Assembly (NCBI GenBank): GCA_002245135.1
Contig: NGBS01000736.1
Span: forward strand, 1-21,967
Source of the DNA: Proteromonas lacertae
Taxonomy: Eukaryota > Sar > Bigyra > Opalinata > Proteromonadidae
Direction of reading: 5' to 3'
Length of the DNA stretch: 21,967 nt
Of the stretch, positions 1 through 10,568 are shown one piece after another. Numbering within the stretch: the first letter of the stretch is position 1; each line of letters opens with the position of its first letter. The notes under the pieces were generated by a model, which saw only the letters and a program-made list of their open reading frames with translations, searched no databases and was not told where the DNA came from. The translations under genes were made by a program, and so were the position numbers.

Positions 1-118
1 TAGAAGTAAAACGTTGACTAATGTCAACAACCTATATTACAATAGATTTATATTGTTAACATACTTCGTATTGTTCTGGTAAAATAGGTGCATTTGCTTT
101 GAACTGTTTTTGACCCAT
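1..118 (-). CDS. 5' end of an unidentified host gene (partial, runs off left edge)
   Basis: Reading leftward from an ATG at 118, exon 1 encodes MGQKQFKANAPILPEQYE. The frame then meets a stop unless a 33-nt GTATGT...TAG intron (32-64) is removed, after which it continues as VVDISQRFTS to the window edge. The intron has the same size and borders as those in neighbouring genes, which supports a real gene over chance. No domain can be recognised in 28 residues. The start lies 99 bp from the divergent cullin start, so the two may share a promoter region. The function is unknown. Confidence 0.55.
32..64 (-). other. 33-nt spliceosomal intron
   Basis: It starts GTATGT and ends TAG on the minus strand. 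Removal joins ...EQYE to VVDIS... in frame, and without removal the frame stops at once. Confidence 0.6.
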
Positions 119-217
119 CTATAACACAGAAAAACACACTAAAATGAAAATTGAAACTTGAAGTAAGTTTGAGAGATGAAAGAAACGAATTTATATTCAA
201 TTGTTTTCAAATTTTAA
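119..217. promoter_or_regulatory. divergent intergenic region between gene at 118 (-) and cullin (+)
   Basis: This 99-bp AT-rich spacer separates two start codons pointing away from each other, so it must hold the 5' leaders and probably the promoters of both. No specific motif stands out. Confidence 0.4.
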
Positions 218-2498
218 ATGTTTCCTAAATCTGGATTTATAACAAAAGGGTCAGTTCGTAATCAACGAATGACAGATGAAGATGTCAAAGCATCGATTGA
301 AACATTACAAGATGCTATAACTGGAATATTTCATAGAAGATCCTCTCAAATGAGTTTTGAAAACTTATATCGTAAAAGTTATAATTTAGTAACACATAAA
401 CATGGCGAAGAGTTGAGTAGAGGATTAAAAGAAGTTCTAACAACCAATATCAAAGACCATTTAGAAAATTGAAATCTTGTCCTGAAGACCAATTATTAAA
501 TGAACTTATAGTAGAATGGAACAAATTTTATGAAGCATTAAACACAGTTAAAGATATATTGATGTACTATGTATTCTAATTAAATCTAATATACATAATA
601 GGATCGTCATCACGTAAAATTGACAAATGAAAAGACATCATTCCAACTAGGCTTACAATTATTTTCAGAATTAGTGGTTAAAGGATGAAAACCTATCATC
701 AATCATTCCCAGAATTGTAGAGAGTTTTATTGATGATAGAGAAGGTCATGGATCTAAAATACTATTAGACAATCTAAATAGTCTAGTCAGAATGTTAGTA
801 GATTTAGGTATAGAAATTGACTCACTTTATCACTATATTTGAACCATTATTCCTATCAAGAAGTCGTACTTATTACCATGACACTTCAGCAATTCAAATT
901 GGCCAATTAGATGCTTCAGTTATGTGAATTTAGCTTTAATTGGTTAGAGACGGAGAATGAATATTGTTCATTTTTATATGAAAATACTGCCTTTGAATTG
1001 AAGAAAATAGTGAAAGAAGAAGTGATAGAAAATCACTCTTTACATTTACTAGAAGTATATATATATAAATAAATAAATTTTATAATTTTAATAAATATAT
1101 AATAGACTGAAAATGGTGGATTTCTCTTCATGGTTAATAATCATTTATATTCCAATTTAAACCGTCTTATACCCTATTCAAAGATGTTCCAACGGCCTTG
1201 TTAAATCTCAAAAACAAATTCAGTGAATATATCAAATCCAATATATTAGCATTATTAAAACAAACTACAATTGAACCAGTAGAATGGACTCAAAATTTAG
1301 TAAATTTCTATATAAGTAATGATACAATGGTTAGTTCAGCTTTTCAAGATTCAATTGATTTTCATGAATTAATAAAATCAGTAATAAGAGATACATTACA
1401 ACAAGAATTTGCTCCTTGTGATTGCTTATGTTTATTTAGATACAAAACTGAGAGAAAATATAGAAGAACAACCATTTAGAGAAGTGATCAACCAATCATT
1501 GAATATTTTCCAATTAATTCCTAATAAAGATTATTTTAAAACTGCATATGAAAAGACTTTAATTCGTAGAATATTAGATGCTAAAATTAATCGAGAGAAC
1601 ATGAGAGATATATATTAACAAAATTAAAGAAATAATGTATCCTCAATACACTGAAAACTTAGAGAAATTATTTACTGATTAATAATACTGGTTTGGAACC
1701 AAAGATCATTAATAACTTCCAAAATTAAAGGCAGATTCTTCCATTTCGAAAAAGTTACCGTTTGAAATTACCATGTTACCGTTGGCTCAAGGTATATGGC
1801 CATTGGATAATTATGAAAAATGTAATCTACCAATAGAATTTGAGAATGTAATGAAAAACGTAAATCATTTATATAGTTTAATGCAACCTCGTAAAAATTA
1901 ACTTGGATAATGAGCGAAGGGAATTGTGTAATAAGAATCAAAAATAGTCCATTAATATTGACTGTAAGTGTTATTCAAAGCTTTATTCTGTTGTTATTTA
2001 ATACTTATGACAGCTTAAGTGTTAGTGAAATTGCATCAAAATTGAATATTCCCTCAAAAAGTATTATTTTCACATTTATCTCCATTATTGTTCAGAAAAG
2101 AGCAATTTTTAATTAAAGTAGGTGGTACTAGTTCTGGTGGAACAACTAGTAAGAAACTAGATGAAAAGGATATATTGAAATTTAATAAAGATTTCAAAAC
2201 GAATAAAATAAACTTGACTATTTCTCAAGCCAAGTTAAAATTAAAAGTAAATACAAATAAACAACCTGAAGATATATTGTTATTGAGAAAGAATCAATTG
2301 GATAGTTGTATTGTCCGTATTATGAAAACTCATAACCAACTATCAAAAGTAGATTTAGAAGCTCAAATCATTAGAATGTTGAAAGATATTTATAAGCCAA
2401 ATTCATCTGAAATTAAGACAAGAATTGAGAATTTGATTGAAAGAGAGTATATCAGAAGGGATCAGAATAATCAGGATATGTTCTATTATGTAGCTTAA
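218..2498 (+). CDS. CUL3: Cullin-3-type cullin, ubiquitin-ligase scaffold (frame interrupted many times)
   Basis: Cullins scaffold RING-type ubiquitin ligases; CUL3-type cullins bind BTB adaptors at the N-terminus and RBX1 plus NEDD8 at the C-terminus. The N-terminus has the cullin-3 pattern MSFENLYRKSYNLVTHKHGE (about residues 45-65), followed by VKDILMYY and, across an intron, DRHHV, matching the 'DILMYMDR' helix of cullins. The C-terminus (2260-2498) is a textbook cullin neddylation domain: IVRIMKTHNQL with the NEDD8-acceptor lysine codon at 2325-2327, then IENLIEREYIRRD and a final YYVA. Two introns (571-601, 1055-1105) are placed by frame. About a dozen further frame switches occur, almost all in short A/T runs and with no clear nonsense substitution. 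The middle is diverged (TAYEKTLIRRIL where cullins have YYKQHLARRLL). It is either a functional gene read with base-length errors or a young pseudogene; I favour the former. Confidence 0.85.
571..601 (+). other. 31-nt intron in cullin
   Basis: It runs GTATTCTAATTA...ATAATAG. Removal joins DILMYY to DRHHVKLTNEK in frame at a position conserved in cullins. Its length is not a multiple of three, so splicing is needed to keep the frame. Confidence 0.8.
1055..1105 (+). other. 51-nt intron in cullin
   Basis: It starts GTATATATATA and ends ATAATAG. Removal joins ...NHSLHLLE to TENGGFLFMV, matching the cullin-3 stretch around 'MENSGLVHML'. The intron contains in-frame stops. Confidence 0.7.
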
Positions 2499-2754
2499 AA
2501 GTTAAATAATGGTTATTTTCTAATTGCTTTATTTGTTTACATAAAGAATATGTGATTTTGCATTGTTGCAGGTTTAAAACAGAATAATCATGAATTACAT
2601 TATCTATATATACACACTGTTATATGGATATGTACATACTACAAAATATACATTATTTGATAGTTCACTCATATTTATAGATTTTTTAAAAATTATTCAA
2701 GATGTAAGATTGATTCAACTAAGCAACATAATGCATATATATATAATTTATTAT
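2499..2754. other. convergent 3' spacer between cullin and ZCCHC8-like gene
   Basis: This AT-rich sequence between two convergent stop codons carries poly-T and TA-rich tracts expected of 3' ends. I see no gene in it. Confidence 0.5.
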
Positions 2755-4447
2755 TTAATAATCATCCCTTCTAGATTTTTTATAATGTCTATCATCATCA
2801 TCATCATCATAATGGTGGTGTGATGGCTATGACTGTGGCTATGTCTACTGTAACTATGGCTATGACTATGATGATTTCTATCATTATAATCATAATATTT
2901 ATCATAATTCGTATATTGAGGATTTTCATAAGGATAATAATAATCTGATTGTACAGGTTGTTGTATAGGTTGTTGTACAGGTGTTGGTTGTTGATAGTTA
3001 TAATCATTATAATAAGGAGGTTGTGTAGGAATAGCAGTGTTAATATTATAATTAGTTGAGGTAATGGATAGTTTGGATATTGATTATTATATAATGGAAT
3101 TTCATTATTGTTATTAATAATATCATAATTATATGGTATTGGTGGTTGATTATAATAATAATAAGGATCAGGAGGAGGAGGTTGTAGTTGTTGTCTGTTA
3201 TTATTATTATTATTATTATAAGGTCTTCTATCTCTATAATGACTATTATTATTGTTATTATTATTATTTCTCATATTTGTATAAGTCTTTAATTCAATTA
3301 TTGCAGGTGGTTCATATTCAACTATTGGGTTATGTTTTAGACAAACATTCTTAAAATCTATTTGAATATATATTACATATAATATATACATGGATAATTT
3401 ATTGTTAAATCTTTATTACATGTACATCTTGGGAAGTGATGTATTTTCTTAGTGATTTTACTGTTCTCACTATCTTCATCTTATCATCTTTACTGCTGAT
3501 ATTATTATCTTCATTTTCTTCCTTCTTTTTATCTAATAAATCCACTTTAATATGGTCATCTTCATTTCTACTAAGATTATTGTATTTTTATCATTTTTAT
3601 TATTATCTTCTTCATCACTGCTATTCTCTATATTGAAATTATTTCCTTTTATATATGCTGGTGGATATCCTAACACTTGAAATCTACTTAAATAAGGATA
3701 TCCTTATCATCTGTTACTCTTAAAGCATTCTTAAATTCAGGTATGATCTCTCCAGCTAATAAATGTTCAAATCCTTTTTCACTTTTTATTTCTTCTTCAT
3801 AATATCTTAATGTTGGTTTTTGAGGAGTTGATTTTTTCATTTCTTTGATTCTACAAATGATTTTCTATTCTTTTCAATTGTTGTTTCGTTTTTATCCTAT
3901 TATATATATATATATATATATCATGAATATTTTAGATATTAATAATATACAAAAGGACAATCGTAAACTTGATGTTCACTTGATCCACAATTCCAACAAC
4001 TCCATATCACTTTTCTCTTTCTAGCAATTGTTTTACTGGTTGTATCATCGTTTATTTTAGAAAATACATCGTATATGCTTGGTGTGTTGTAAATTCATCT
4101 TGTTCCTTTGAACTGTGTCAATACAAAAATCGGGATAATATGTCACTGTTGCTGTTATACTATGAGTTTTCTTCTTTCATATGTTTCAAAATTTGAGTTT
4201 ATGAAGTTCTGTAATACATCAACCAAGTCTCTGTTGACATTCTCAAAACTGATAGTAAGTGAAACATTCTTATTATCGGGTGTTGCATCTTCTATTTCTT
4301 CAATATCTGGAATCTCTAATTCTGGTTCCTGCGTTGAGGTACTACTTCAACTTCAACATTATTATTGTTAGTTTCATTTGGAACATCTTGCTTCACATCT
4401 TCTGACTCATGTTCATCACTTATCTCAATTATATTTGCTTGGTCCAT
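2755..4447 (-). CDS. ZCCHC8: ZCCHC8-like zinc-knuckle / PSP-domain protein (NEXT RNA-surveillance type)
   Basis: ZCCHC8 is the scaffold of the nuclear exosome targeting complex, binding an MTR4-type helicase and feeding nuclear RNA to the exosome. The order here matches: an acidic N-terminal region, a CX2CX4HX4C knuckle CWNCGSSEHQVYDC (about 3957-4000) and then, after an intron, a PSP domain (about 3640-3840) with LLAGEIIPEFKNALRVTDD and FQVLGYPPAYIKG, the hallmark GYPP. Human ZCCHC8 has the same knuckle-PSP spacing. The C-terminal third is low-complexity: poly-Asn, PPPP, QQP repeats, His-Ser repeats and a final Asp run before KKSRRDDY. A short CTC...C segment near 3390-3420 may be another metal site. 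Introns lie at 3897-3950 and 3358-3389. Several additional frame switches occur, mostly at homopolymers. The start ATG at 4447 is the first in this frame; nearby upstream codons are open, so the true start is uncertain. Confidence 0.78.
3358..3389 (-). other. 32-nt intron in ZCCHC8-like gene
   Basis: On the minus strand it reads GTATATATTATATG...CAAATAG. Removal joins CNKDLTINYP to YFKNVCLKHNP in frame. Its length is not a multiple of three. Confidence 0.7.
3897..3950 (-). other. 54-nt intron with (TA)n tract in ZCCHC8-like gene
   Basis: GTATATTATTAATATC...ATAATAG. It falls right after the zinc knuckle (VYDCPF) and splices to DKNETTIEKNRKSF, aligning with the ZCCHC8 linker before PSP. About 20 bp are a pure TA microsatellite (3899-3921). 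Confidence 0.75.
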
Positions 4448-4522
4448 TGATTTAGTGAGATATTCTAATTCTTTTTGAAACTCAAGCCAAACTTATAATT
4501 TATCATTTTGGTTGATTTTTCT
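4448..4522. promoter_or_regulatory. 75-bp head-to-head region between ZCCHC8-like (-) and URB1 (+)
   Basis: Start codons at 4447 (-) and 4523 (+) point away from each other with only 75 bp between. Any promoter must be bidirectional or overlap the coding ends. No defined motif is visible. Confidence 0.4.
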
Positions 4523-7500
4523 ATGAATTTAGAGAAATTTATTGAATGCTGTAATTCTGAAGATCTTCAGAAGATAGATGATGGTATAGAATAGAAAAAT
4601 ATTGTAATGCAATAGGTTTGAATGAATTTATCACTACAGTGAATGAAGAATTCAAGAAAGCAAGAAATCTGAGTTATTAAACAAATACATAGAATCATCA
4701 CCAGAATGTCATGAAGTATTTCGTCTATTTAATGATTTCACATCTGTATATATAGATAATAATTTATTCTATAGGGTTTAAATAATCAAAAAGAACTTCA
4801 ATATGTGATTTCTGCTATGAATACAATCATATTTCGTGTATCAAAAGAAATTAGTGGTCCTCTGTGTAATAAAATATCATTTTTTATACTAATTATGCTA
4901 AAATAGCATTTTCTTAATTCAAGAATACTTTTTAAAACAGTGTTTATCCTCAGTATTAGAATTATTGTCGTTAGATCATCTTGAATTAGCTAATTCAATA
5001 TATATGGTATTATCATCAGTAGCAAAACAAGGTAGTTACACTTCTTCAAAGATATTATCCAAAATTACACCATATCACACCAAAATCCTTATCAAATCCT
5101 TAATAGCAGGTGTTAAAAACATTCAAATCCAAGTTCGTCACAACTGTATGCAGTTTATAATCAATTTAATATCAAATTGTCCAGAATTAGTGGGTGTTAC
5201 ATTCAAATCCAACAAAGACTTATTCAAATCATTTTTTCAGTATATCCATAAAGATCCAACAACATTTACCTATTCAATATTACAAACAATCCATAATAAA
5301 GTTATAATGAATCAATCATTATCCAATAAAATCAAAGCATTAATCACCAATATTCAAAATATTGAAGTGATGTTAGTGTTATATAGTTCGTCATATAATA
5401 AATTAAGAAAGTTCGTCCACAAGTATTTGATCAGTTTACTATGTAATAATGACAGTAAAATATTTACAGTAAGTTATGATAATCATAATTTACCAGTAAT
5501 CAATATAAATGATCCAATAATGAAAATATTAAAGAATTCTCAACCACTTACTGATCCATTACAAAAATCATTAGTTTTAATGTTATTAAGGACATTTCCT
5601 GATTATATTATTCATTATAACATGCAGTTATTATCAATGAATATGTCACCAAGATTAACTTTAAAATGGATATCTACCTGTCACTATTTGATGGAATTAA
5701 TCAACCTAAAACCGAAATTATCAAAGTATTTCAGTCAAAATTTTGTTATTGAAAAGAGTGTGAATAATCAATTCGATTATTGTAATTACATTATTCAGTT
5801 ATTACCTATTTCTGTCAATAAATCAATTATTTCAAATTGTATTTTATCAAAGATAAGTTGATAGAATATAACATATTAGAATTATTAAAATGTATAATGA
5901 AAGTGATAGAAAATATATTATCGCAAGTGAAGAATATTATTTCGAATTCTATTGTTTATGCTTCACCATACACTCCAGCTAGTGAAAATGTATTATATTC
6001 AAAGTATAGTGAAATAATTGACAATTTTATACAGTATTTACCTGATCCTCAAGTAATATTATCCATTAGAAATTACTTTCCACTAAATTTGAATGATAAA
6101 AAGACAGTATTATTACATAGTGGAATATATGATATTATTTATAAATATATTACCGTTTTACCACCATTATTAATAAAGACAAATTTACAGTTGAATAAGT
6201 TGATTAATAGTGATTTTAAAAATTATCCATCTATATTACAATATCCTATTTTGAGGTTAATCAATACGGTTAATCCATTACCACAATATTGGTTTAACGA
6301 AACTAAACTATCCACTGAAAGTATAAAATCTTTATTATTGACATATATCAATGATAAAAGTGATATAAAGATCAAAAGAATGATCAATCAATTTCTCTAT
6401 AATTTATGTTTAAACAGTGAAATATTATTGAACAATAATAATAATGAAGAAAATGAATGTTATTTTAATATATGGATAAATAGTTTAAATGATAATAATA
6501 TCAACTATTTCATTGAGATATTGCAAAGCACGATAGTTTATGGAGAATATATTAATTATATATATGAATATTTAAAGAGTAAAAATGAAATTGATGATAA
6601 TTATTTTATGTTATATTCTGGTGTTTATTTACTAATTACAAAATATTCAGTTGAATTTGAGAAGTATTTCTGTTATATGATCAATAATTTGTCAGTAATT
6701 TATGATGATATAAATCAGTTTAAGTTTATTGTAGATTGTTTATATGATAAGGAAATATTGAAAGTGATTTATAGAGATAAATATAATCAAGATAATATGA
6801 AACTACCAAGTAGATTTGAGTTAATAAAATTTCAATTTAATGAAGGTGAAAATGAGTTTATTAATAACAATAATGAGATGGAAATAGAGGAAAATGATAA
6901 TATGTTGATAAATTATAAATGTAAGAACAAATCCTCAATTTGGAGTGATGAAAGTATAATCAAATGTATAGGAAATAACAATAATGAGTTATTGAAATAT
7001 TTAAACTCAATTCCATTGTTTATATTGTTATCAGATTCATTTATGGTTAATAATGATAAGTATTATATAGATAATAATATAATATTTGGTTATTTATACA
7101 AAAGATTATTAAATAAGGATGTAATAGAGAATGAATATACAATACTAATTCCTTTGATAATCAAGAAAATTACTGAACTGACAAACCAGTATCAAACCAT
7201 GTGGAGTATGTTTGAGATATTATACACAATATGTTTTGAATCAATCGAATCTACACATTATATAATCAATTTTATAACCAAATTATTTGAAAATAATGAC
7301 AATGATAATATATCAATAATTCATTCTTATTCTATCATATTAATATATTATATTTATGAAAAGAATAAAGATAATGAAAATTTATCAACTGAATGGATAA
7401 ATGAAATAATAAATACCTTCACATCATTGAATGAGAATAGTTTTTCATTGTTATTATTCTATTTACCAATCAATCAATCTTTATCTAATACAATATCCAA

Positions 7501-10477
7501 TATTATTACTTCAATTATAAAGGAAAAGAAAGTATTATCTGAAATTGATTTATTTATGTTATGTTATGAAAATATTCATATTTCTGAACCATTTTCTATA
7601 TTGAAGTTAATTACAAATAACAAAAGTATAAATGATAAATATTATATTAAAATAATCCCCAAATTATTTAAAGAGGAAATAAAGAGAATAGAATCAAATG
7701 ATTTCATTGAATTTTTCAAATATTTTAATGAAAATCATTTGAATAAACTATTGCTATTATTAAATGAAGATAATTCAAAAGAGATTATAGATTTTTTCAA
7801 TATTTATATTCATTATTCCTATTGCAAGAATTATTTGATTAATTATTTAGTGAATGAATTAGTGAATAAATCAAATGAAGATTTGGAGTTGAAAATTGGT
7901 TATTTATGGAGTATTTATCCCAAATTATCATCCAATCAACTAATCAACCTATTTCATACTATCATTGTTAAATACCTATACGGTTTTAAAATCCTTATTA
8001 AAGAAGAAAAAGAGTATGATAGTTTAGTTATTACATTGAAATATATAACTAACTATGAAGAGTTAATGAATAAAAAAGAGAGTAAAAAATGGATAAAAAC
8101 TCAATTAAATCAGAATAATACTCATATCAATATGGATAAATTGGTTTTAATAGTGTTTCTAATAGATGAAGAAATGGATGAAATAATAATCAAAGAAGTG
8201 ATTGAAAGAATAATATCTTATACAGAAGAAGATATAAAAATGAAATATAAACTGTTAGAAATAATCAAAGACAATTTAACCATTGATAAATATAAAGAAA
8301 TATTGATAAATGATTATGAATTATTAGTTAAATATAATGAGTTTATATCACAATCAATAATCAATATTAGCTGTAATAATAACAGTAAAGAAGAAGAAGA
8401 GGAAGAAGAGATATATAAAACAATATACAATTATTTAAAAACAATAGAACATGATAAAATCGATTATAAATCAATTGGATATGACTTACTAAGGGGTGAT
8501 AAGACAAAAACACTGTTACTAATAAAGAATAATGAAGAAAATGATAAAATACAATCCATTTATTTGAAATTAGTATTATATTTAATAAAACATTCATCGA
8601 TAGAACCAATTCAAGATGATTTAGTAGAAATATTAAAATATTTTAATTTGTCAGTTACAGAGAAAGATTTGATGATTTACCAGTTTGTAGAATACTTCAA
8701 AACGAAAAGTAAAGTAAATATTCAAAGTATAGAATATCGATATAATCAATATATTGATTTATTATACAGTAAAGAATCATTAAATGTGAATATGTCATGG
8801 ATTTATAACATCAATGATCCAATAAGAATAAGACAATCAGTTGAGTATATAAACTGTATAAAACTCAATGAAAATAATGAAATTGAATATATTGAGTCAA
8901 ATACAACTAAAAATAACTATGAAATGAGAAAATCAATTTATAATTCAAAATATTTATTAGAATTGTTGTGTTATTCATTAAGTTCAGTTTCTCAAGTCAA
9001 TCCTAAGAATTATGTAAGTAGTAATTATCTTGGATATGTTATTTGTAATATGTCAAGTAATGAAATAGAAATAAGAAAACTAAGTTATCGATTCTTATCA
9101 TTATATTTCAATATCATTGAAACATCAAAATTCAATGAAAAATTAGAAGTTTTGTGTTTATTAAAATCATTAAAGAATTCTATAACAGAATCATGTCAAT
9201 ATATTCCAACAACAATAACTATATTTCTATTTGAAGCATTAAATATATTACAAAGACCTAACCATCACTTATATAAACCCATCAATAAATTCTTAATAAG
9301 TCGTCCAAATATTGATTTAAAAGATGTTCCAATGTTTTATTCATTATTTAACAGTGGAAATGAGAATTATAAAAGTGAAAGGAGTTGGATTATGAGAAAT
9401 ATATTAAAAAGTATTGAAAGTGAAATAGATTATGATATTTGCTTGAGAAGGCATATATTTATGGTAATGTTTTCCTATTTTGACAGTAATTTAGCTGATA
9501 ATTATACTCGATTATTGATACTAAGAATATTGAAAAGATGTGTGAATAATGAAAATAATATCATTAATTTATATAATAGTGGATTATTATGGAGTTGGAT
9601 CTCTAATGTTTTAATGTATAATTCAAGATCAATATTGTTTTTAAATGGTATTGTTTATATTATCAATAATATATTTGAGAAATTGGAAAGTAAAAATGCT
9701 ATGTTATTACCACTTTGTATTGATTATATAAATATTGGAGAAATTTTTGTAAAGAAATTTTCTATTATTGTTATGAATTTATCTAGTAATAATTGTGATA
9801 GTATTGAATTGAAGAAAATGATGAAGTTATTTATTAATACATTATATATTGTTAGTCAAACATTTTCAATGAAATTAACCAATTTTAAAGAACCATTGTG
9901 GTTTACAATGAGTATAATTGTTGATGATTTAATCAAAATAATCAATAATAATCATTCATTATTGTTAAATAATGATGATGATGAAAAGGGAGAAGAAAAA
10001 GAAAGAAAGAAAGAAAAAGAAGTTGATAATGTGAATATGAATGAAAATGAGAATATGTTTTCAGATGTTGCAATTGACTTTCCATTAATAGATAATATAA
10101 AATATGATTATAATAATAATTCCACCATTATTCAGTTAATAAAAACAATCTGTTATATTCGTCCAAAAGCAATATCATATGAAGTTTATTATTCATTTAT
10201 CAAATTTATATTTAATCATTTTACAGTAGATAATAGTGATGAAATATTAAATTCAATTTGTATGTTTGTGATGTATAGTTACCAGAATGAAGATATATTG
10301 GTGGAATTGAAGAATGATGAAGAATTGTGTTGTAAAATATTGAATTTCTTAACATTTTTACCATTCAATGAATTAGAGAAACATTGTGAAGAGATCGAGT
10401 TATTGTATAAGAATGAAATAATCAAAAGTGAAACAGAATTTGATGAGTTTTTCAAACTATTTATTAAACCAAAATAA
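4523..10477 (+). CDS. URB1: URB1 / NPA1, large nucleolar 60S pre-ribosome assembly factor
   Basis: URB1 (Npa1) is a nucleolar alpha-solenoid protein that binds early pre-60S particles with snoRNAs and helicases. The spliced product is about 1,950 residues (human about 2,270, yeast about 1,760). The N-terminal Npa1 domain begins MNLEKFIECCNSEDLQKIDD and includes YIESSPECHEVFRLFND, matching the family's 'SPECEELFELW' region (4680-4740). The C-terminal domain (about 8990-9640) is clearest: RPNIDLKDVPMFYSLFNSG, SERSWIMRNIL, LRRHIFMVMFSYFDS and LYNSGLLWSWI match the NopRA1 block of URB1. The centre is helical-repeat, Asn/Asp/Glu-rich and weakly conserved, with a charged linker near 9970-10060. Three mini-introns near the start (4584-4615, 4746-4774, 4864-4906) restore the frame. 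Two single-base frame switches remain (near 4655 and 5855, each beside an A run). From 5860 the frame is open for 4.6 kb, so the gene is very probably functional. Confidence 0.92.
4584..4615 (+). other. 32-nt intron in URB1
   Basis: GTATAGAATAG...GCAATAG. Removal joins EDLQKIDD to GLNEFITTVNEEF in frame; unspliced, the frame stops within five codons. Confidence 0.75.
4746..4774 (+). other. 29-nt intron in URB1
   Basis: GTATATATAGATAATAATTT...CTATAG. Removal joins FRLFNDFTS to GLNNQKELQYVISAM. At 29 nt it is the shortest intron placed in this window. Confidence 0.75.
4864..4906 (+). other. 43-nt intron in URB1
   Basis: GTGTAATAAA...CTAAAATAG. Removal joins SKEISGP to LIFLIQEYFLKQCLSS in frame. 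The interior has ACTAAT, which resembles a branch site. The donor GTGTAA differs from the GTAT start used elsewhere here. Confidence 0.6.
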
Positions 10478-10568
10478 AACAATAATTAGAAAAGTATTGA
10501 TATTATTTTTTTATTCTTTTTTGTTATTTCTTTCACTTTTCTAAATAATAATGAATATTTCATTGTTT
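10478..10568. other. convergent 3' spacer between URB1 and EGF-module gene
   Basis: This 91-bp T-rich spacer separates two convergent stop codons and contains TTATTTTTTTATTCTTTTTT-type tracts fitting 3'-end formation on the plus strand. No other feature is seen. Confidence 0.45.

Noticed and set aside
218-2498. Programmed ribosomal frameshifting (Euplotes-like) as the explanation for the cullin's many frame changes
   Set aside because: The switch sites share no common codon or stop context, go in both directions and sit in homopolymers; errors or decay explain them more simply.
3133-3354. Rightward Tyr/Val-rich frame opposite the ZCCHC8-like tail
   Set aside because: Complement of Asn-codon repeats; no independent coding signal.
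3899-3921. (TA)n tract as a replication origin or insertion target
   Set aside because: It lies inside an intron of the ZCCHC8-like gene and is an ordinary microsatellite.
8367-8609. Antisense open frame inside URB1
   Set aside because: It is Leu/Ile/Tyr-rich low-complexity sequence produced by the complement of AT-rich coding DNA, and lies entirely within a well-supported gene.
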